Below are positions 45,301-56,115 of a DNA stretch of 64,000 nucleotides, one piece after another. The stretch comes from Cyrtodaria siliqua (Eukaryota; Mollusca; Bivalvia; Adapedonta; Hiatellidae): positions 186,001-250,000 of the forward strand of contig JAWPHD010000286.1 of NCBI GenBank assembly GCA_037043455.1. The letters run 5' to 3'. Under the pieces are notes generated by a model. That model saw nothing but the letters and a program-made list of their open reading frames with translations. It did not search any database and was not told the origin of the DNA. A program made the position numbers and the translations under genes. Positions within the stretch are counted from its first letter, which is position 1. Every line of letters begins with the position of its first letter.

Positions 45301-45815
45301 GCTTTTGTTGATTCAAACCAGAGAAATTGGGATGAAAAACTTCCGCTGTTAATGATGGCATACAAGTCCAGGAATCTACCGGGGTAACCCCTTGTAAAAT
45401 GATGCTTGACCGAGAGATCAATTTACCTATTGACCTGGCTATGGGTAAACCTGCAGAACATATGGTCATGTCCGTGTCCGAGTATGACTATAACTTGAGC
45501 AAACGTTGGTGAATATCCACGAGTTTGCTCGAGTACACCTAGAGATTGCAAGTAGAAACATGAAGAAACAATATGATAGGAAAACATACTTCAACACCTA
45601 TGATGTAGGTGCAGCAGTGTGGTATCATGATCCACGACGGATCAAAAGCTGAAAAGGTCCTGGAAGGGTCCAATGATTGTGTTTACCAGGATAAAGATAT
45701 TTTGTATAGAATAAAGGAGGGCACAAGAAATCGCCCTAAGGTGGTACACCACGATAGGTCAAAGCCCTATCAGGGAATAAACAAACCTACATGGTTTGAA
45801 AATACCGTGAATTAG
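45300..45815 (+). pseudogene. Gypsy pol C-terminal end
   Basis: Fragments in several frames: the end of the integrase core near 45340-45480, and in the 45609-45815 frame KDILYRIKEGTRNRPKVVHH followed by DRSKPY. This is the short C-terminal module (W-GPy...kVVHhDRLKPY) that closes Gypsy polyproteins. Stop at 45813-45815. Confidence 0.75.
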
Positions 45816-46049
45816 TGTACACACACAAAGTTATGACTACAGACTAAAATAATTGTAAACTTCAACATGTTATTATCATTATTATTATTCTCCATAATTA
45901 TCAAGTATTATTATAAATAGAGATTTCATGAAATAATTCTGAGATTGTCAACTTAATGGCCTCACATGTGTCTGCTAAGGCGCCTATACTCACCAAATCT
46001 TTTTCAGACCAGAATTAAACTGTCATTTGCAATATCCACCCATGTTTAA

Positions 46050-46700
46050 CCAGCCTCAACCTGGAACGAGACTTTCCACCTAGAAGGATTATCAACCCCA
46101 GAGATCCTCTTGGTTTAGAGGAAGGCTCCGACGATTCCTTGTCCGACATAGAGTATGTAACCCTTGATCCTCTTAGCCCGCTACCTACCACACCAAAACA
46201 ACCCTCCATCTGCCAGCCACCAATCAGCACCAATCAACAAGACACCAACCGTCACCAACAACAAAACCTCAACTGTCACCATCAACAAAACACCAACCGT
46301 CACCATCAACAAGATACCAACCATCACCAACAACAAGACCTCAACCGTCACCAACAACAAAACACCAACTGTCACCATCAACAAGACACCAATATTGAGT
46401 TCTCTTACTCTAGATTCAGAGAAGACACCCAACAAGACACCAACTGCCACCCTCACCAGGATCCCATCTTTGAACCCACCCAACCTCCATCCAGATAATG
46501 CACCCAACCAGAAACCGACCATTACACCCAACAAAGACACCACTGCCACTGACAACAGTACTGCATCATCTACAACCAAGCAGACAACCTCCACCATATA
46601 CACCCAATACGTCCACAACTCCACCTCCAACAGATATATTCTGTACTTTAATCACCACCACCAGGAAGGTAAAAGAAAAACAAAAGACACACCCACCAAG
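46050..46700 (+). pseudogene. Acidic then Thr/Pro-rich linker downstream of the Gypsy pol
   Basis: An acidic segment (GLEEGSDDSLSDIEYVTLDP, about 46102-46162) leads into a reiterated 24-36 bp coding repeat. In one frame the repeat gives TPTVTINKTP-type units and in another it gives HHQQ-rich units (46210-46400). The Thr/Pro reading frame continues to about 46640, where the frame must change to reach the BTB domain. This looks like a linker of one protein broken by one or two shifts. Confidence 0.5.
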
Positions 46701-47055
46701 AACAAAACTTCATTCTACTGCATCTCAGACAGAATGTCAGCCCTCTTCCAGGATAACGCTAAATATAGGAGGAACGAAAGTCGATACTACTCGTGGCACA
46801 TTATTAAAGGCAGGAAATGGCCCCTTATTTAATATTACGAAGGACGATTCGTCAAACAACTTTTTTGTAGATCGTGATGCAAAGCACTTTCATGTCATTT
46901 TGAACTTTTTAAGAAATAACTTAGAGACTCCCCTATGCAGTTTCTCCAGGGAGAGAAGAGACATTGTAGAACAACTACAAGATGCTACGTATTTCCAAAT
47001 CACTCCATTGATCCATACATTGGAAGTGAAACTACAAAACATCATAGAATACTAA
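46498..47055 (+). CDS. KCTD-type BTB (T1) domain protein, adjacent to Gypsy pol
   Basis: Open frame of 185 codons; the track start is not necessarily the real one. Residues from about 96 to the end form a complete BTB_2/T1 domain: ITLNIGGTKVDTTRGTLLKA, NNFFVDRDAKHFHVILNFLR and then a helical end to TAA at 47056. Before it is a basic linker (RKVKEKQKTHPPRTK). Proteins with this domain (KCTD family, Kv channel T1) assemble as oligomers and often bind cullin-3. It starts 240 bp after the Gypsy pol end on the same strand. It could be a captured host domain within the element or an independent retrocopy. The domain itself has no lesion. Confidence 0.75.
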   Translation: MHPTRNRPLHPTKTPLPLTTVLHHLQPSRQPPPYTPNTSTTPPPTDIFCTLITTTRKVKEKQKTHPPRTKLHSTASQTECQPSSRITLNIGGTKVDTTRGTLLKAGNGPLFNITKDDSSNNFFVDRDAKHFHVILNFLRNNLETPLCSFSRERRDIVEQLQDATYFQITPLIHTLEVKLQNIIEY

Positions 47056-47117
47056 ACACTACATCAATTTCATGATGTATACGATTACCGCTTGTGTACT
47101 ACCTCAAGACCAATTAT

Positions 47118-47322
47118 TATAGTTTGGGTAAAATTTGAATACCCCTGCCGGAGCAGTCCATATATAATAAAGTTTGGGTAAAACATGAATACCACTGCAG
47201 GAGCAGTTTTTATATAATACAGTTTGGGTTAAACTTGAATACCCCTTAAACCGCAGTATTACACATTTCAGTTTGGGTAAAACTTCAATACCCCAGAAGG
47301 CACAGTCGATACAATTATACAT
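47118..47322 (+). repeat. Four-copy tandem repeat of about 55 bp after the BTB ORF
   Basis: Units read 'agtttgggtaaaacttgaat', 'accccnn', a 'ggagcagt'-like word and an AT-rich spacer. It lies 60 bp past the BTB stop codon and could be a 3' UTR or an element-end repeat. Confidence 0.85.
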
Positions 47323-47626
47323 AAAGGCAACCTGACGTCCTTATGTTCTCTTACAGATTGTACGTTACCATGGATCAAAGAAGACTTAGAGTAGAATATA
47401 ATATGCTTATTGTTTAAGTAATATTTTTGTAATAGCCAATTATGATTATTATCTGTAAACTATCAATCAAATCTCAAATAATGGGATTTGTTCAGGAACA
47501 AATACTAGTTATTTCAGGGGAAAGAATACTTCAGCTTTGAAATTATCATAGACGTGTGTTTCTAACGCATAAACCGCCTTTTATCCAGGACAGACATTTT
47601 TCTACAGATCAGCCTGTTTTTTTGTT

Positions 47627-48178
47627 CCTAAAAATCACAGGGAATCCAGAGCGCTTAATCAAAAAAAAAATTCCTTTATAATAATATATAGAATAGGGTT
47701 CGAACGCCTATGTGTTGTCAACGGCCAGATTTTACCACGTTTGTAGACTACAGCACTGTGTACTGTTTTACCCGTCATTCACTCCGTGTCGATAGTACAC
47801 GCACTTAAAACTATTTATCCGTGTAGCGGAACCACTAATGATGCTACCTGACTATATTTCTCCTCGTGATATCGCGTACACAAACCACAAACCGAAAAAG
47901 AGATGTAGAACAAGAATCACTAATGTTGACAGTGTTGAAAATACCGAAAACAGAAATGGCTTCAAATTTCAAGGGCAAAATAAATGACGATTTCTGATTG
48001 GCTGAACATAAACGACCAATCATTGTTCAGCCAATCAGAAAGCGTCATGTATTTTGCCCTTGAAATTTGAAGCCATTTCCTTTGACAACACATAGGCGTT
48101 TGATCCCTATTCTATATATTATCATAAAGGATTTTATTTTTTTTGGATTAAACGCTCTGGATTCCCTGTGCTAAAAAT
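47627..48178. mobile_element. MITE with 90-bp terminal inverted repeats and an internal perfect-style hairpin
   Basis: Outer arms: 47630-47722 is the reverse complement of about 48083-48175 ('cagggaatccagagcg', 'cctttataat', 'acgcctatgtgttgtcaa'). Inner arms: 47953-48007 pairs with 48024-48079 almost without mismatch ('cttcaaatttcaagggcaaa', 'ctgattggctgaaca') around a loop of about 16 nt. No ORF. The hairpin transcript would be long and double-stranded. Confidence 0.9.
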
Positions 48179-48752
48179 CACGGTATTTAAATGCTATCTC
48201 CAGACCAATTGTTGTTAATACACATCAAATATTATTGTTGAATGTTTTTTACATGTCGGTGTCCCCTGCTTATGTTGGAAATGGCCATATTTTTGTTACG
48301 ATGGTTACAGCTAGAAACTTACTTCGGTTTTCGCGATGTGTGAGTCAATGGGCACATCGATTTCTTTTTACATCATTCATCCAACGGATGCTTTGATCTG
48401 TCGTATATTCGCGATGTGTGGATGTGCGATGATGTGTGGCGTGAGCGGATAAATTTGCTCTGATCATTTTCAGATTTTCAGTAAAAAACATCGTTTAATA
48501 TGCAATATGTTTGGTGCATTTAAAGGGTCTTTTCAAGAGTGTTCCATGAAAGGATTGTATTGGAAGTAAAAATGAACTTATTCAGTGAAAATTGACATTA
48601 TTGGACATCATAGTATTTTCCTTTGTTCGCGTTATGTGAAAATCCCGTGCGCTGTGTGAGCTCCATTGTTGACATTCCACGCGGACTACACAAACTGTGT
48701 TTGTTTGTATACAAAGTGTTTGTTGTTGTACACAAACGTCTTTGGAGTTACC

Positions 48753-49702
48753 ATGGACAAAGTCGTGAACATGACAAGAGATATGCTGGAAAGCATCAAC
48801 ACAGAACCTTCTGGTAAGAAACAATCTTCTTCCATTAAGCGTAAACCTGATGAGGAAAATGGTACGCCTTTAAAACGCCAGAATTCATTACCAGACATCA
48901 GTAAATTTGGTAAAAAGGGTAAGAAGGGCCCATTATTTGCAGACATGGTTGCACAAACATTTGTAGAAGAAACGTTTCTTACTAACGTTACACCCATTTT
49001 AACCAAATTATTGGGTCCCGTCGTGAAATCAGCTATGGATGTTGCTATTGCCGCTTTCAACGAGTCCGCCGTAAAACCGCTTGTGGAAACGAACAATAAA
49101 TTGATGGAAACCATCAATGCTCAAGATGAACAATTGAAGCAGCAAAATGTCTTCATTGAGGAGAAGTCCAAAGCCATCAATGAATGTGAACACCAGTTAA
49201 GTTCTTTGCGCAATAAACATTACGACCTACAACTTGAACTGAATGATCTCCAGCAATATGGTCGCAGGAATTCCATTCGATTTAACAACCTCGCTGTACC
49301 AACCGGTCAAACTGAAGCTAATCTAACCACCTACGTCGTTGATTACATTAACAATTCAATATTGAAGGACAGTTCAATCACGACCGACGATGTCGAACTT
49401 TGCCATCCTGTAGGCAGAGCCAAAAAACTATTAATTGTAAAATTTACGAGATACCGTGTCAAAAACACCGTTTTTATGCCGAGAAAAAATCTCTAAAACA
49501 ATCCAAATAGAGTCTTCATCACAGAGGATCTGACGCCATTTAATCATGAACTTGTTAGACATTTGATAAACGCTAAGACAAGAAAAGAAATATATGTTTT
49601 CTGGACAAGAGACGTAAATATTTTCGCGAAAAAGGCCGAGACAGATAAACCAGTACGTCTTCGCACAAAGGATCAAATCAGATTCTTTGTTGAGTCTGAC
49701 TA
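48753..49702 (+). pseudogene. LINE ORF1 (coiled coil plus RRM-like domain)
   Basis: An ATG at 48753 (MDKVVNMTRDMLESIN) was chosen because the frame upstream has no supported coding. There is a basic N-terminus; then a coiled coil (about residues 110-165: LVETNNKLMETINAQDEQLK); then LNDLQQYGRRNSIRFNN and VELCHPVGRAKKLLIVKFTR, the RNA-binding core of L1/CR1-type ORF1 proteins. A single in-frame TAA at 49494-49496 interrupts; the same frame then continues (RVFITEDLTPFNHELVRH) to a stop at about 49702. No ORF2 follows within 280 bp, where the LTR element begins. Confidence 0.75.
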
Positions 49703-49980
49703 AATAGACTGTGATATCAGTTCCAACGAACTTCACACTGTTTCAACTGTCTTATGACATACTTATCATGTAAATGAAGTATTTTTTGTTTATTCCTCTT
49801 CGTTTTTCCCCCCACAATCTAACTAACTTTGTTGTTGTATAATGACGTGTTTTGTTTTGTTATTGTTTTTTTTGTTGAGACCAATATATATCTATTTCGC
49901 CGTCACGTGATTAAGTGCCTTGACATTTTACAAAAAATGGAAAATTCAAATGCTATTTTTAGATCAAAACTGTCACTGCT

Positions 49981-51533
49981 TGTCACAAAATGTCACGTGT
50001 AGAGCGTACTGGTCGTACATAGCTCTTGTAAGTTATCGGTTACACCCAAATCTATTGTTCGAGTTGAAACAATTTCACAATATTCATGATCTATTCATGT
50101 AACACGTAAAAGCGTGCACATTTTAAGTGGCCGCCAGAGAGGCCGTGTCATAAGTTTAGTTTTGTGCTAATGCATGTAAACGTATAGGTATATTTTCCTT
50201 AAACGGCAAAATTGTATAAGGGGCCTCTCGTGTAGATTCAATACTGTAGATTTAGCCACGTTTGTCACGGACTGAACGGGGGGAATAATGATTTGGGCGT
50301 AATGTTTGCTATAAAACCCATTGTCTTCTAGCTCTCGCCGGGATGATCGATAGTACTTTGTTGGAACAGAGATTGGACGGCAAAATTCATAGGCAACATG
50401 TGGTTAGTAGTTTTATTAAACTTTTATCGTACATTTGTATTCAGTGGGTGGCGCCATCTTGTTTGGCGGTTACGACATCCGGTTAGCATTGATGTTTCTC
50501 AAACATAACTTTAGACTAGCATATGATTTTGAAGTTACTTTATTAGATGTAATTATTGTAATTGATCATTAATTGTAAAACAATATTAATTTGATAACAG
50601 TGGATAATAGGTGCATTAGTTAACGTTGGCGTATAACTCAGTGATTGTAATACACGATTGTTAACATTAGTTAACAATGAGATGAGTGACAAGAATAAAT
50701 GTTCGACGCGTATGCATAGCGTTGTATAATGTGGTCATTAGTTGACATGCGTGCATGCATAACTCAGTGAGTGTAATATATGAGTAATTTGATCATGTTT
50801 ATATTACATGTATTAGGGGCATTGATTAACAGCGACGTTCATAGCGTATACATGGCGTTGTAGAATATGTATACATTGCTACTCATCATTAGTACAGCTT
50901 ACATATATTGATTGAATAATGATTTGTTTGGGTAATGATAATTATGCAAGATTGTTATGTTTGTCAACCGACATCTAAAACGTATGTATAATTACAGCCT
51001 AAGCCATCCAGGGTTGGAAATAAGCCATCCAGGATATAAGCCATCCAGGGTTGGAGTAAGCCATCTAGGTTTGGATATCCAGGAGTGGAGCTAAGCTTCC
51101 ACGATTAACGTTTACGAGCGGTGGAGACGGTCCCCGTACCTGCGCAGCATGGCCAGGTTTTACTAACGACAACCCCCGGGACACAAGGTGGGCCCGTTAC
51201 CAGTCCTCACTGGAGGAATATCACTCACAATCTCAGTGGAGGTTAACTATCATTGCATCGCGTCATCAACCCTTACAGAAGGCATTTGATGACAATCATC
51301 CATTGAATTCGCGCATCATCATCTTCATGAGCTCTCGCGCATCACAGTTATCGCGCTAGATCAACATTGTTATAGCTTTAACAACACTTTAGTGTCTTAG
51401 ACATTCAGTATTTATAACAATACTAAGAACGTCTTAAACGTTCATGAGAACATTCTTTTCATAGTTCATTTGTGTATTCACCGTCATTGATTCTTTCCTG
51501 AGTTAGCCCAATCACTAAGGTCATCCTGTGACA
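49981..51533 (+). repeat. 5' LTR
   Basis: Starts TGTCACAAAATGTCACG, ends CATCCTGTGACA. Near its 3' third there are four 'aagccatcca' direct repeats (about 51001-51070). Relative to the 3' LTR it lacks a block of about 75-80 bp between 'tttgtgtattc' and 'accgtcattg'. Otherwise the two are nearly identical. Confidence 0.95.
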
Positions 51534-51535
51534 AC

Positions 51536-51554
51536 TGGTTTTCAGAGAAGTGGG
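51536..51554 (+). other. Primer binding site (tRNA-Leu-like, slightly altered)
   Basis: TGGTTTTCAGAGAAGTGGG lies two bases inside the 5' LTR. It resembles the perfect site at 35635-35650 with small insertions. Confidence 0.55.
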
Positions 51555-52185
51555 ATTTTGGGCGACTACGGAGGGAAAGAATCAATAAGTGATCTTTATT
51601 ATGATATACTAAATCTCTACTTATTATTTTAGAATTGTGTACCACCCTCTGATCCATCAAGGCGACTGTCGACGATCACGGCCACAGCTTGGAAGTCAAG
51701 ACATGACAAGGGTAGGGTGAGTCCAAACTGTTGTTTTGTCCGTTCTTTCCTTGGCGCGAGGTCGCAGTGGTCTACACGAGTGGGTCTGAGGCACTTTTGC
51801 TCAATAATTTGGGTGTTTGTTTTTACCTCCCTTGATATACACATAGTATCCAATTAGGTTTGCGAACAAGACGTTCTACTCATGTTGTGACACTCGAGTA
51901 TACTTATATTGATGGGAGACGTAAATATACATGTACATGTTATACACATTTCGATGATTGTTTAAGGTTTATGTCCAATATCAAATTAAGATATTTTATG
52001 TAGTGTATATGTTTTGTGGAAGCTAGATACTATCTATACATAACCGTTATTAGAAATGTGTATGTAACTTGTCCTATGATGATGCCCAGGTATTTACTGA
52101 GGAAACAGTGACTTACCATTAGTAGTTAGTTGAGTAGAATTATTAGTGACGTGTGTATTGTAATTATTGTAGTGTGTAGTTCACA

Positions 52186-54150
52186 ATGTCTATAACCATG
52201 ACGTCCATAAAGGATCTTACGGAAATGGGTAAGGAGTTAGGGTATGCTGGAGAGGAGCTTAGAACCTTTGTTAAAGACGAACAGGCTAGGGAAAGGGAAT
52301 TTAGACTTAAGGAAAGAGAATTAGCAAAGCAGGAAAGAGATGAAGAAAGTTGGTTAGCTAAAGAGAAGCGAGATGAAGAAAATAGACTAGCCACAGAGAA
52401 GGTAGAATTAGAAAGTAGACTAGCCACAGAGAAGTTAGAATTAGAAGGTAGATTAGCTAAAGAGAAGCGAGATGATGATAAAGAGAAGGTAGAATTAGAA
52501 AGTAGATTAGTAAGGGAGAAGAAAGAGGCGGATAAAGAGCAGATAGAATTAGCACGGCAGTTAGAACATGAGAGGTTCGAAACAGATGGTAGACTAACTC
52601 AGGCTAAGGCAATGATGGAGAGGGAGAAATCAGAGTTTGAGCATAAGTTAGCTTTAGAGTTGGAAGCAGCTAAAACACATAGTAAGGAAAGTAAAACTGA
52701 AGGGAAAGATAGTTATTCTGGGAAGTTAAAAGGTTCGAAGTTACCATACTTTGATGCTGACAAAGATAACACGGACAGTTACTTGTTACGGTTCGAGCGT
52801 TATGCTGAGTTACAGGAATGGACCAAAGATAAGTGGGCAGTTCATTTAAGTGCGTTATTGAGAGGCAAGGCCTTAGATGTTTTTTCTAGATTACCTAGTG
52901 TAGATGCCCTTGACTATGACAAGTTAAAGGATGCTCTTTTAAAGAGATTTGAGTTAACTGAAGAAGGTTTTAGAAAGCGGTTTAGAGCTTGTCTGCCTGA
53001 GAAAGGCGAGTCATTTATTCAGTTTATTAGTAGGTCTAGACATTACTAAGATAGGTGGTTAGAGTTAGGGAAGGTAGCGCAGACTTATCAGGGCTTCATA
53101 GATTTCTTGTTGCGGGACCAGCTATTCAATGTTTGTAGTAGAGATCTGTTCTTATTTCTGAAAGAAAGAAAACTAACTAGTGTAGATGAAATGGCAACTC
53201 AAGCAGATCAATTTGCCGAGGCTAGAGGTGGAGCTCATAATGTAGTGTCGAAAGACAGAACTTTTAGAGATAGGCAAGGGGACGATCATAAACAGAAAGG
53301 CCAGAGTGGAAACTATAGAGGTGGAGGTAGTTCGATGGGTGCTAGAGGAGGTAGCAATAGTGGTAACATAGGTAGACCTTTTATTCGTTGTCGTCACTGT
53401 AATGGGAATCATGCTTCACATGAGTGTAGGAAAGCGGTGAAAGTGTCCGCTGTCGTAGACAATTTTAGTGACAATAGTAGAGTGGACAACAATGTAGGTA
53501 GTCCGAACCAAGGTTTTAACAACCCATGGAATTTCGGTAGAGGTAGAGGTGGTCAAAACCGAGGTAGAGGTAGAGGCAGAGGTAGTAATAGTCCGGTTAT
53601 TAAAACCGAGAGTAGTAGCTGTTGTGTTAAAGCGGATGGTGTAATGGCGAAAATCGGAACATGTCTCTTTCCGTATGCAAATCTTCCAACGGCAGATGGT
53701 AGAGTGAATGGCACGGACGTAATTGTAATGAGGGATACAGGTTGTACAGGTGTGGTAGTTAGGCGTAGTTTAGTTACGGATGACCAGTTGGTAGGTAAAC
53801 AGTCACCGTGTATGTTGTTAAATAAGTCGGTAGAGCACGTGCCAATAGCGAGAATAGATGTAGAAACACCTTTCGTTAAAGGGACTACAGAGGCACTATG
53901 TATGGATGACCCGATGTATGATTTAACGATAGGGAACATGGAATGTTCAGCACTTCCGGTAATGTCCGATTTAAGAAGTAGCATAAGTAATGCCGTAGAG
54001 ACTAGAGCTCAGGTTCAGAAGCAAGCTCAGGCTTATAGAAAATTAAAGGTTCCTGCAGCCGTAGGTGACATATCTAAAGCGGAGTTTATAGAAACACAAA
54101 CTCAAGACGAGTCATTAGGTCCTTGTAAGGTGAAGTCAAGGATGGTGTAG
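52186..54150 (+). pseudogene. Gag-protease of the Gmr1-like element
   Basis: ATG at 52186 (MSITMTSIKDLTEMG). Residues about 30-160 form a highly charged coiled coil made of 'LExRLAxEK'-type repeats. The gag core follows (LPYFDADKDNTDSYLLRFER, then ALDVFSRLPSVDALDYDKLK). A single in-frame TAA at 53047-53049 interrupts, and the same frame continues (VDEMATQADQFAEARGG) to a zinc knuckle CRHCNGNHASHEC, which is CX2CX3HX4C and so one residue shorter than the classic knuckle. Then come a Gly/Arg-rich box and a protease with MRDTGCTGVVVRRSLV (DTG catalytic triplet). Stop TAG at 54148-54150. Confidence 0.9.
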
Positions 54151-55778
54151 TGAAGAAGTGTAAAGGGTCCGGTAGTTGTAAGTTTGTACATAAGAATAGG
54201 TTATTGTACAGAGAATTTGAAGATAGTGGTAGTAGACAGTTTCACCAATTAGTGGTACCTACCCAGTATAGAACGACAGTGCTTAAGGTAGCTCATGAGT
54301 CGATTATGGGAGGTCATTTAGGCGTAAAGAAAACGTCCGATAGAGTATTGGCAGAATTTTATTGGCCAGGCGTTAGTGGAGATGTAACTAGGTATTGTAG
54401 GTCCTGCGATGTATGCCAAAGGACAGTACTAAAAGGTCGAGTGACCAAAGTACATTTAGGTCAGATGCCACTGATAGATACACCATTTAAGCGGGTAGCC
54501 GTAGACATAGTTGGACCAATTTTTCCAGTGTCGGATAGGAAAAATAGGTACATTTTAACCATGGTCGACTATGCAACTAGGTATCCGGAGGCAGTAGCAT
54601 TGCCCTCAATTGAAACTGAGAGAGTAGCTGAGGCATTAGTTGATATGTTCAGTAGGCTAGGTGTACCGGAGGAAATGCTGACTGATTGTGGGTCACAGTT
54701 TACGTCAGAACTTATGGCTGAAGTAAGCAGGTTATTGTATTTGCGTCAAATCATGACAACACCATATCACCCCATGTGTAACGGGTTAGTCGAACGATTT
54801 AACGGGACGTTAAAGCAAATGTTACGGCGTATGTGTACCGAGAGACCCAAAGATTGGGACAAGTATCTCAATGCTTTATTGTTTGCATTTAGAGAGGTTC
54901 CACAAGAGAGTTTAGGATTTTCTCCGTTTGAGTTATTGTACGGTAGGTCAGTTAGAGGTCCCATGAGGATTCTTAGAAAGATGTGGGCAGGTGAAGTAGA
55001 TAGTGATGAGGTTAAGACTACATATCAGTATGTTTTAGATCTGAAGGAGAAACTAGAGGAGACTTGTAAGATAGCTCAAATTCAGTTAGTTAAGGCAAAT
55101 ACCAAGTATAAACGGTACTATGACCAGAAAGCTAGAGCTAGGAAGTTTAAGATAGATGACCAGGTGTTACTGTTACTCCCGACCGACAATAACAAGTTGT
55201 TATTACAATGGAAAGGTCCGTTTTACGTTAGAGGGATAGTGAACACTATGGATTACCGTATCGTGATAAACGGAAAGTTAAAGACCTTTCATGCGAATAT
55301 GCTGAAAGAGTATATCAGTAGAACCGATAATGGGCAACAAGGGGTGTTAACCGTAGTTAATGTTGCAGTTATTGAGGATAGTAAGGAAGACAGTAGTGAG
55401 GACACTAGTCCCATGCATTTTCCCACTAGTGTAGATAAGGAGACAGCAGCCGATGTAGACATATCGGGCATGCTTAGTGTAGCAGAGAAACGAGAGGTAA
55501 GTCATTTAGACTCTGAGTGTAGTACTGTTCGGTCCGATAAGTCGAGACCAACAGATGTAGTGCAGTGTAGCTTTAAGCACACTTTAGCAAAGCCGATTAG
55601 GGAAACGAGAGACCCTACTCCATTTCGCAAACAGTATACTGGTAATGCGATGGATGCATTGTGTAAGGTTGGAGTTCTTGTAGTGGCAGGAAGTAGTGTT
55701 ATTAGTAACAGTAGAGTCGGTGTAATAGACCGAGGAAAGCACAATATTGGGGCAGACTATTTAAGTCGCCGCACATAA
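54150..55778 (+). CDS. Integrase fused to RT N-terminal and RNase H C-terminal remnants
   Basis: Open frame of 542 codons overlapping the protease ORF by one base in another frame; it has no ATG of its own at the overlap (GTG), so frameshifting or an old indel is likely. HHCC zinc finger at about residues 49-89 (HESIMGGHLG, YCRSCDVCQR). The integrase core has AVDIVGP (D119), MLTDCGSQF (D179) and GLVERFNGT (E215): complete D,D-35-E. A C-terminal module with LLLQWKGPFYV and KTFHANMLKEY follows. Residues about 473-525 resemble the start of RT (AKPIRETRDPTPFRKQ, MDALCKVGVL). The last 15 (HNIGADYLSRR) are the end of RNase H. The frame survived the deletion. Confidence 0.9.
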   Translation: MKKCKGSGSCKFVHKNRLLYREFEDSGSRQFHQLVVPTQYRTTVLKVAHESIMGGHLGVKKTSDRVLAEFYWPGVSGDVTRYCRSCDVCQRTVLKGRVTKVHLGQMPLIDTPFKRVAVDIVGPIFPVSDRKNRYILTMVDYATRYPEAVALPSIETERVAEALVDMFSRLGVPEEMLTDCGSQFTSELMAEVSRLLYLRQIMTTPYHPMCNGLVERFNGTLKQMLRRMCTERPKDWDKYLNALLFAFREVPQESLGFSPFELLYGRSVRGPMRILRKMWAGEVDSDEVKTTYQYVLDLKEKLEETCKIAQIQLVKANTKYKRYYDQKARARKFKIDDQVLLLLPTDNNKLLLQWKGPFYVRGIVNTMDYRIVINGKLKTFHANMLKEYISRTDNGQQGVLTVVNVAVIEDSKEDSSEDTSPMHFPTSVDKETAADVDISGMLSVAEKREVSHLDSECSTVRSDKSRPTDVVQCSFKHTLAKPIRETRDPTPFRKQYTGNAMDALCKVGVLVVAGSSVISNSRVGVIDRGKHNIGADYLSRRT

Positions 55779-56100
55779 TGACAGGTTTAATACAATAGTG
55801 TATTGCAGTGTATTGTACAATAGTAGTATATGTTACGACAGGGTAGTGTACACTTGTAGAATAGTGTTGAAATTGTAATTACATATTATAGTTAGGTTAT
55901 AACTGCAGTGGATGTTTTCCGGAAGACGGTCGTTGTACTGGCTGAAGGTTGCATCCCTCAGTAGTAATAGTTAACATACTCAAGCGATTGAGCGATCAGC
56001 TTGTACGTTTTGTCGCTCATTTGCTCAGAAGATTTAATAGTTTCTTAACGTGTAAATATTAATTATCATTTTGTTGAATTTTAAAAGTGTAGCACTTTCT

Positions 56101-56115
56101 TAAGTGGGGAGATGT
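56101..56115 (+). other. Polypurine tract
   Basis: 'aagtggggagatg', purine-rich, ends directly at the 3' LTR start (56116), the place where plus-strand DNA synthesis would be primed. Confidence 0.75.

Noticed and set aside
46181..46630. Minus-strand frame of 149 codons rich in Val/Leu, looking like a membrane protein
   Set aside because: It is the reverse of the Thr/Pro-coding 24-36 bp repeat; the hydrophobic look comes from the complementary codons.
52164..52427. Minus-strand Ser/Leu-rich frame of 87 codons
   Set aside because: Antisense shadow of the gag coiled-coil repeats.
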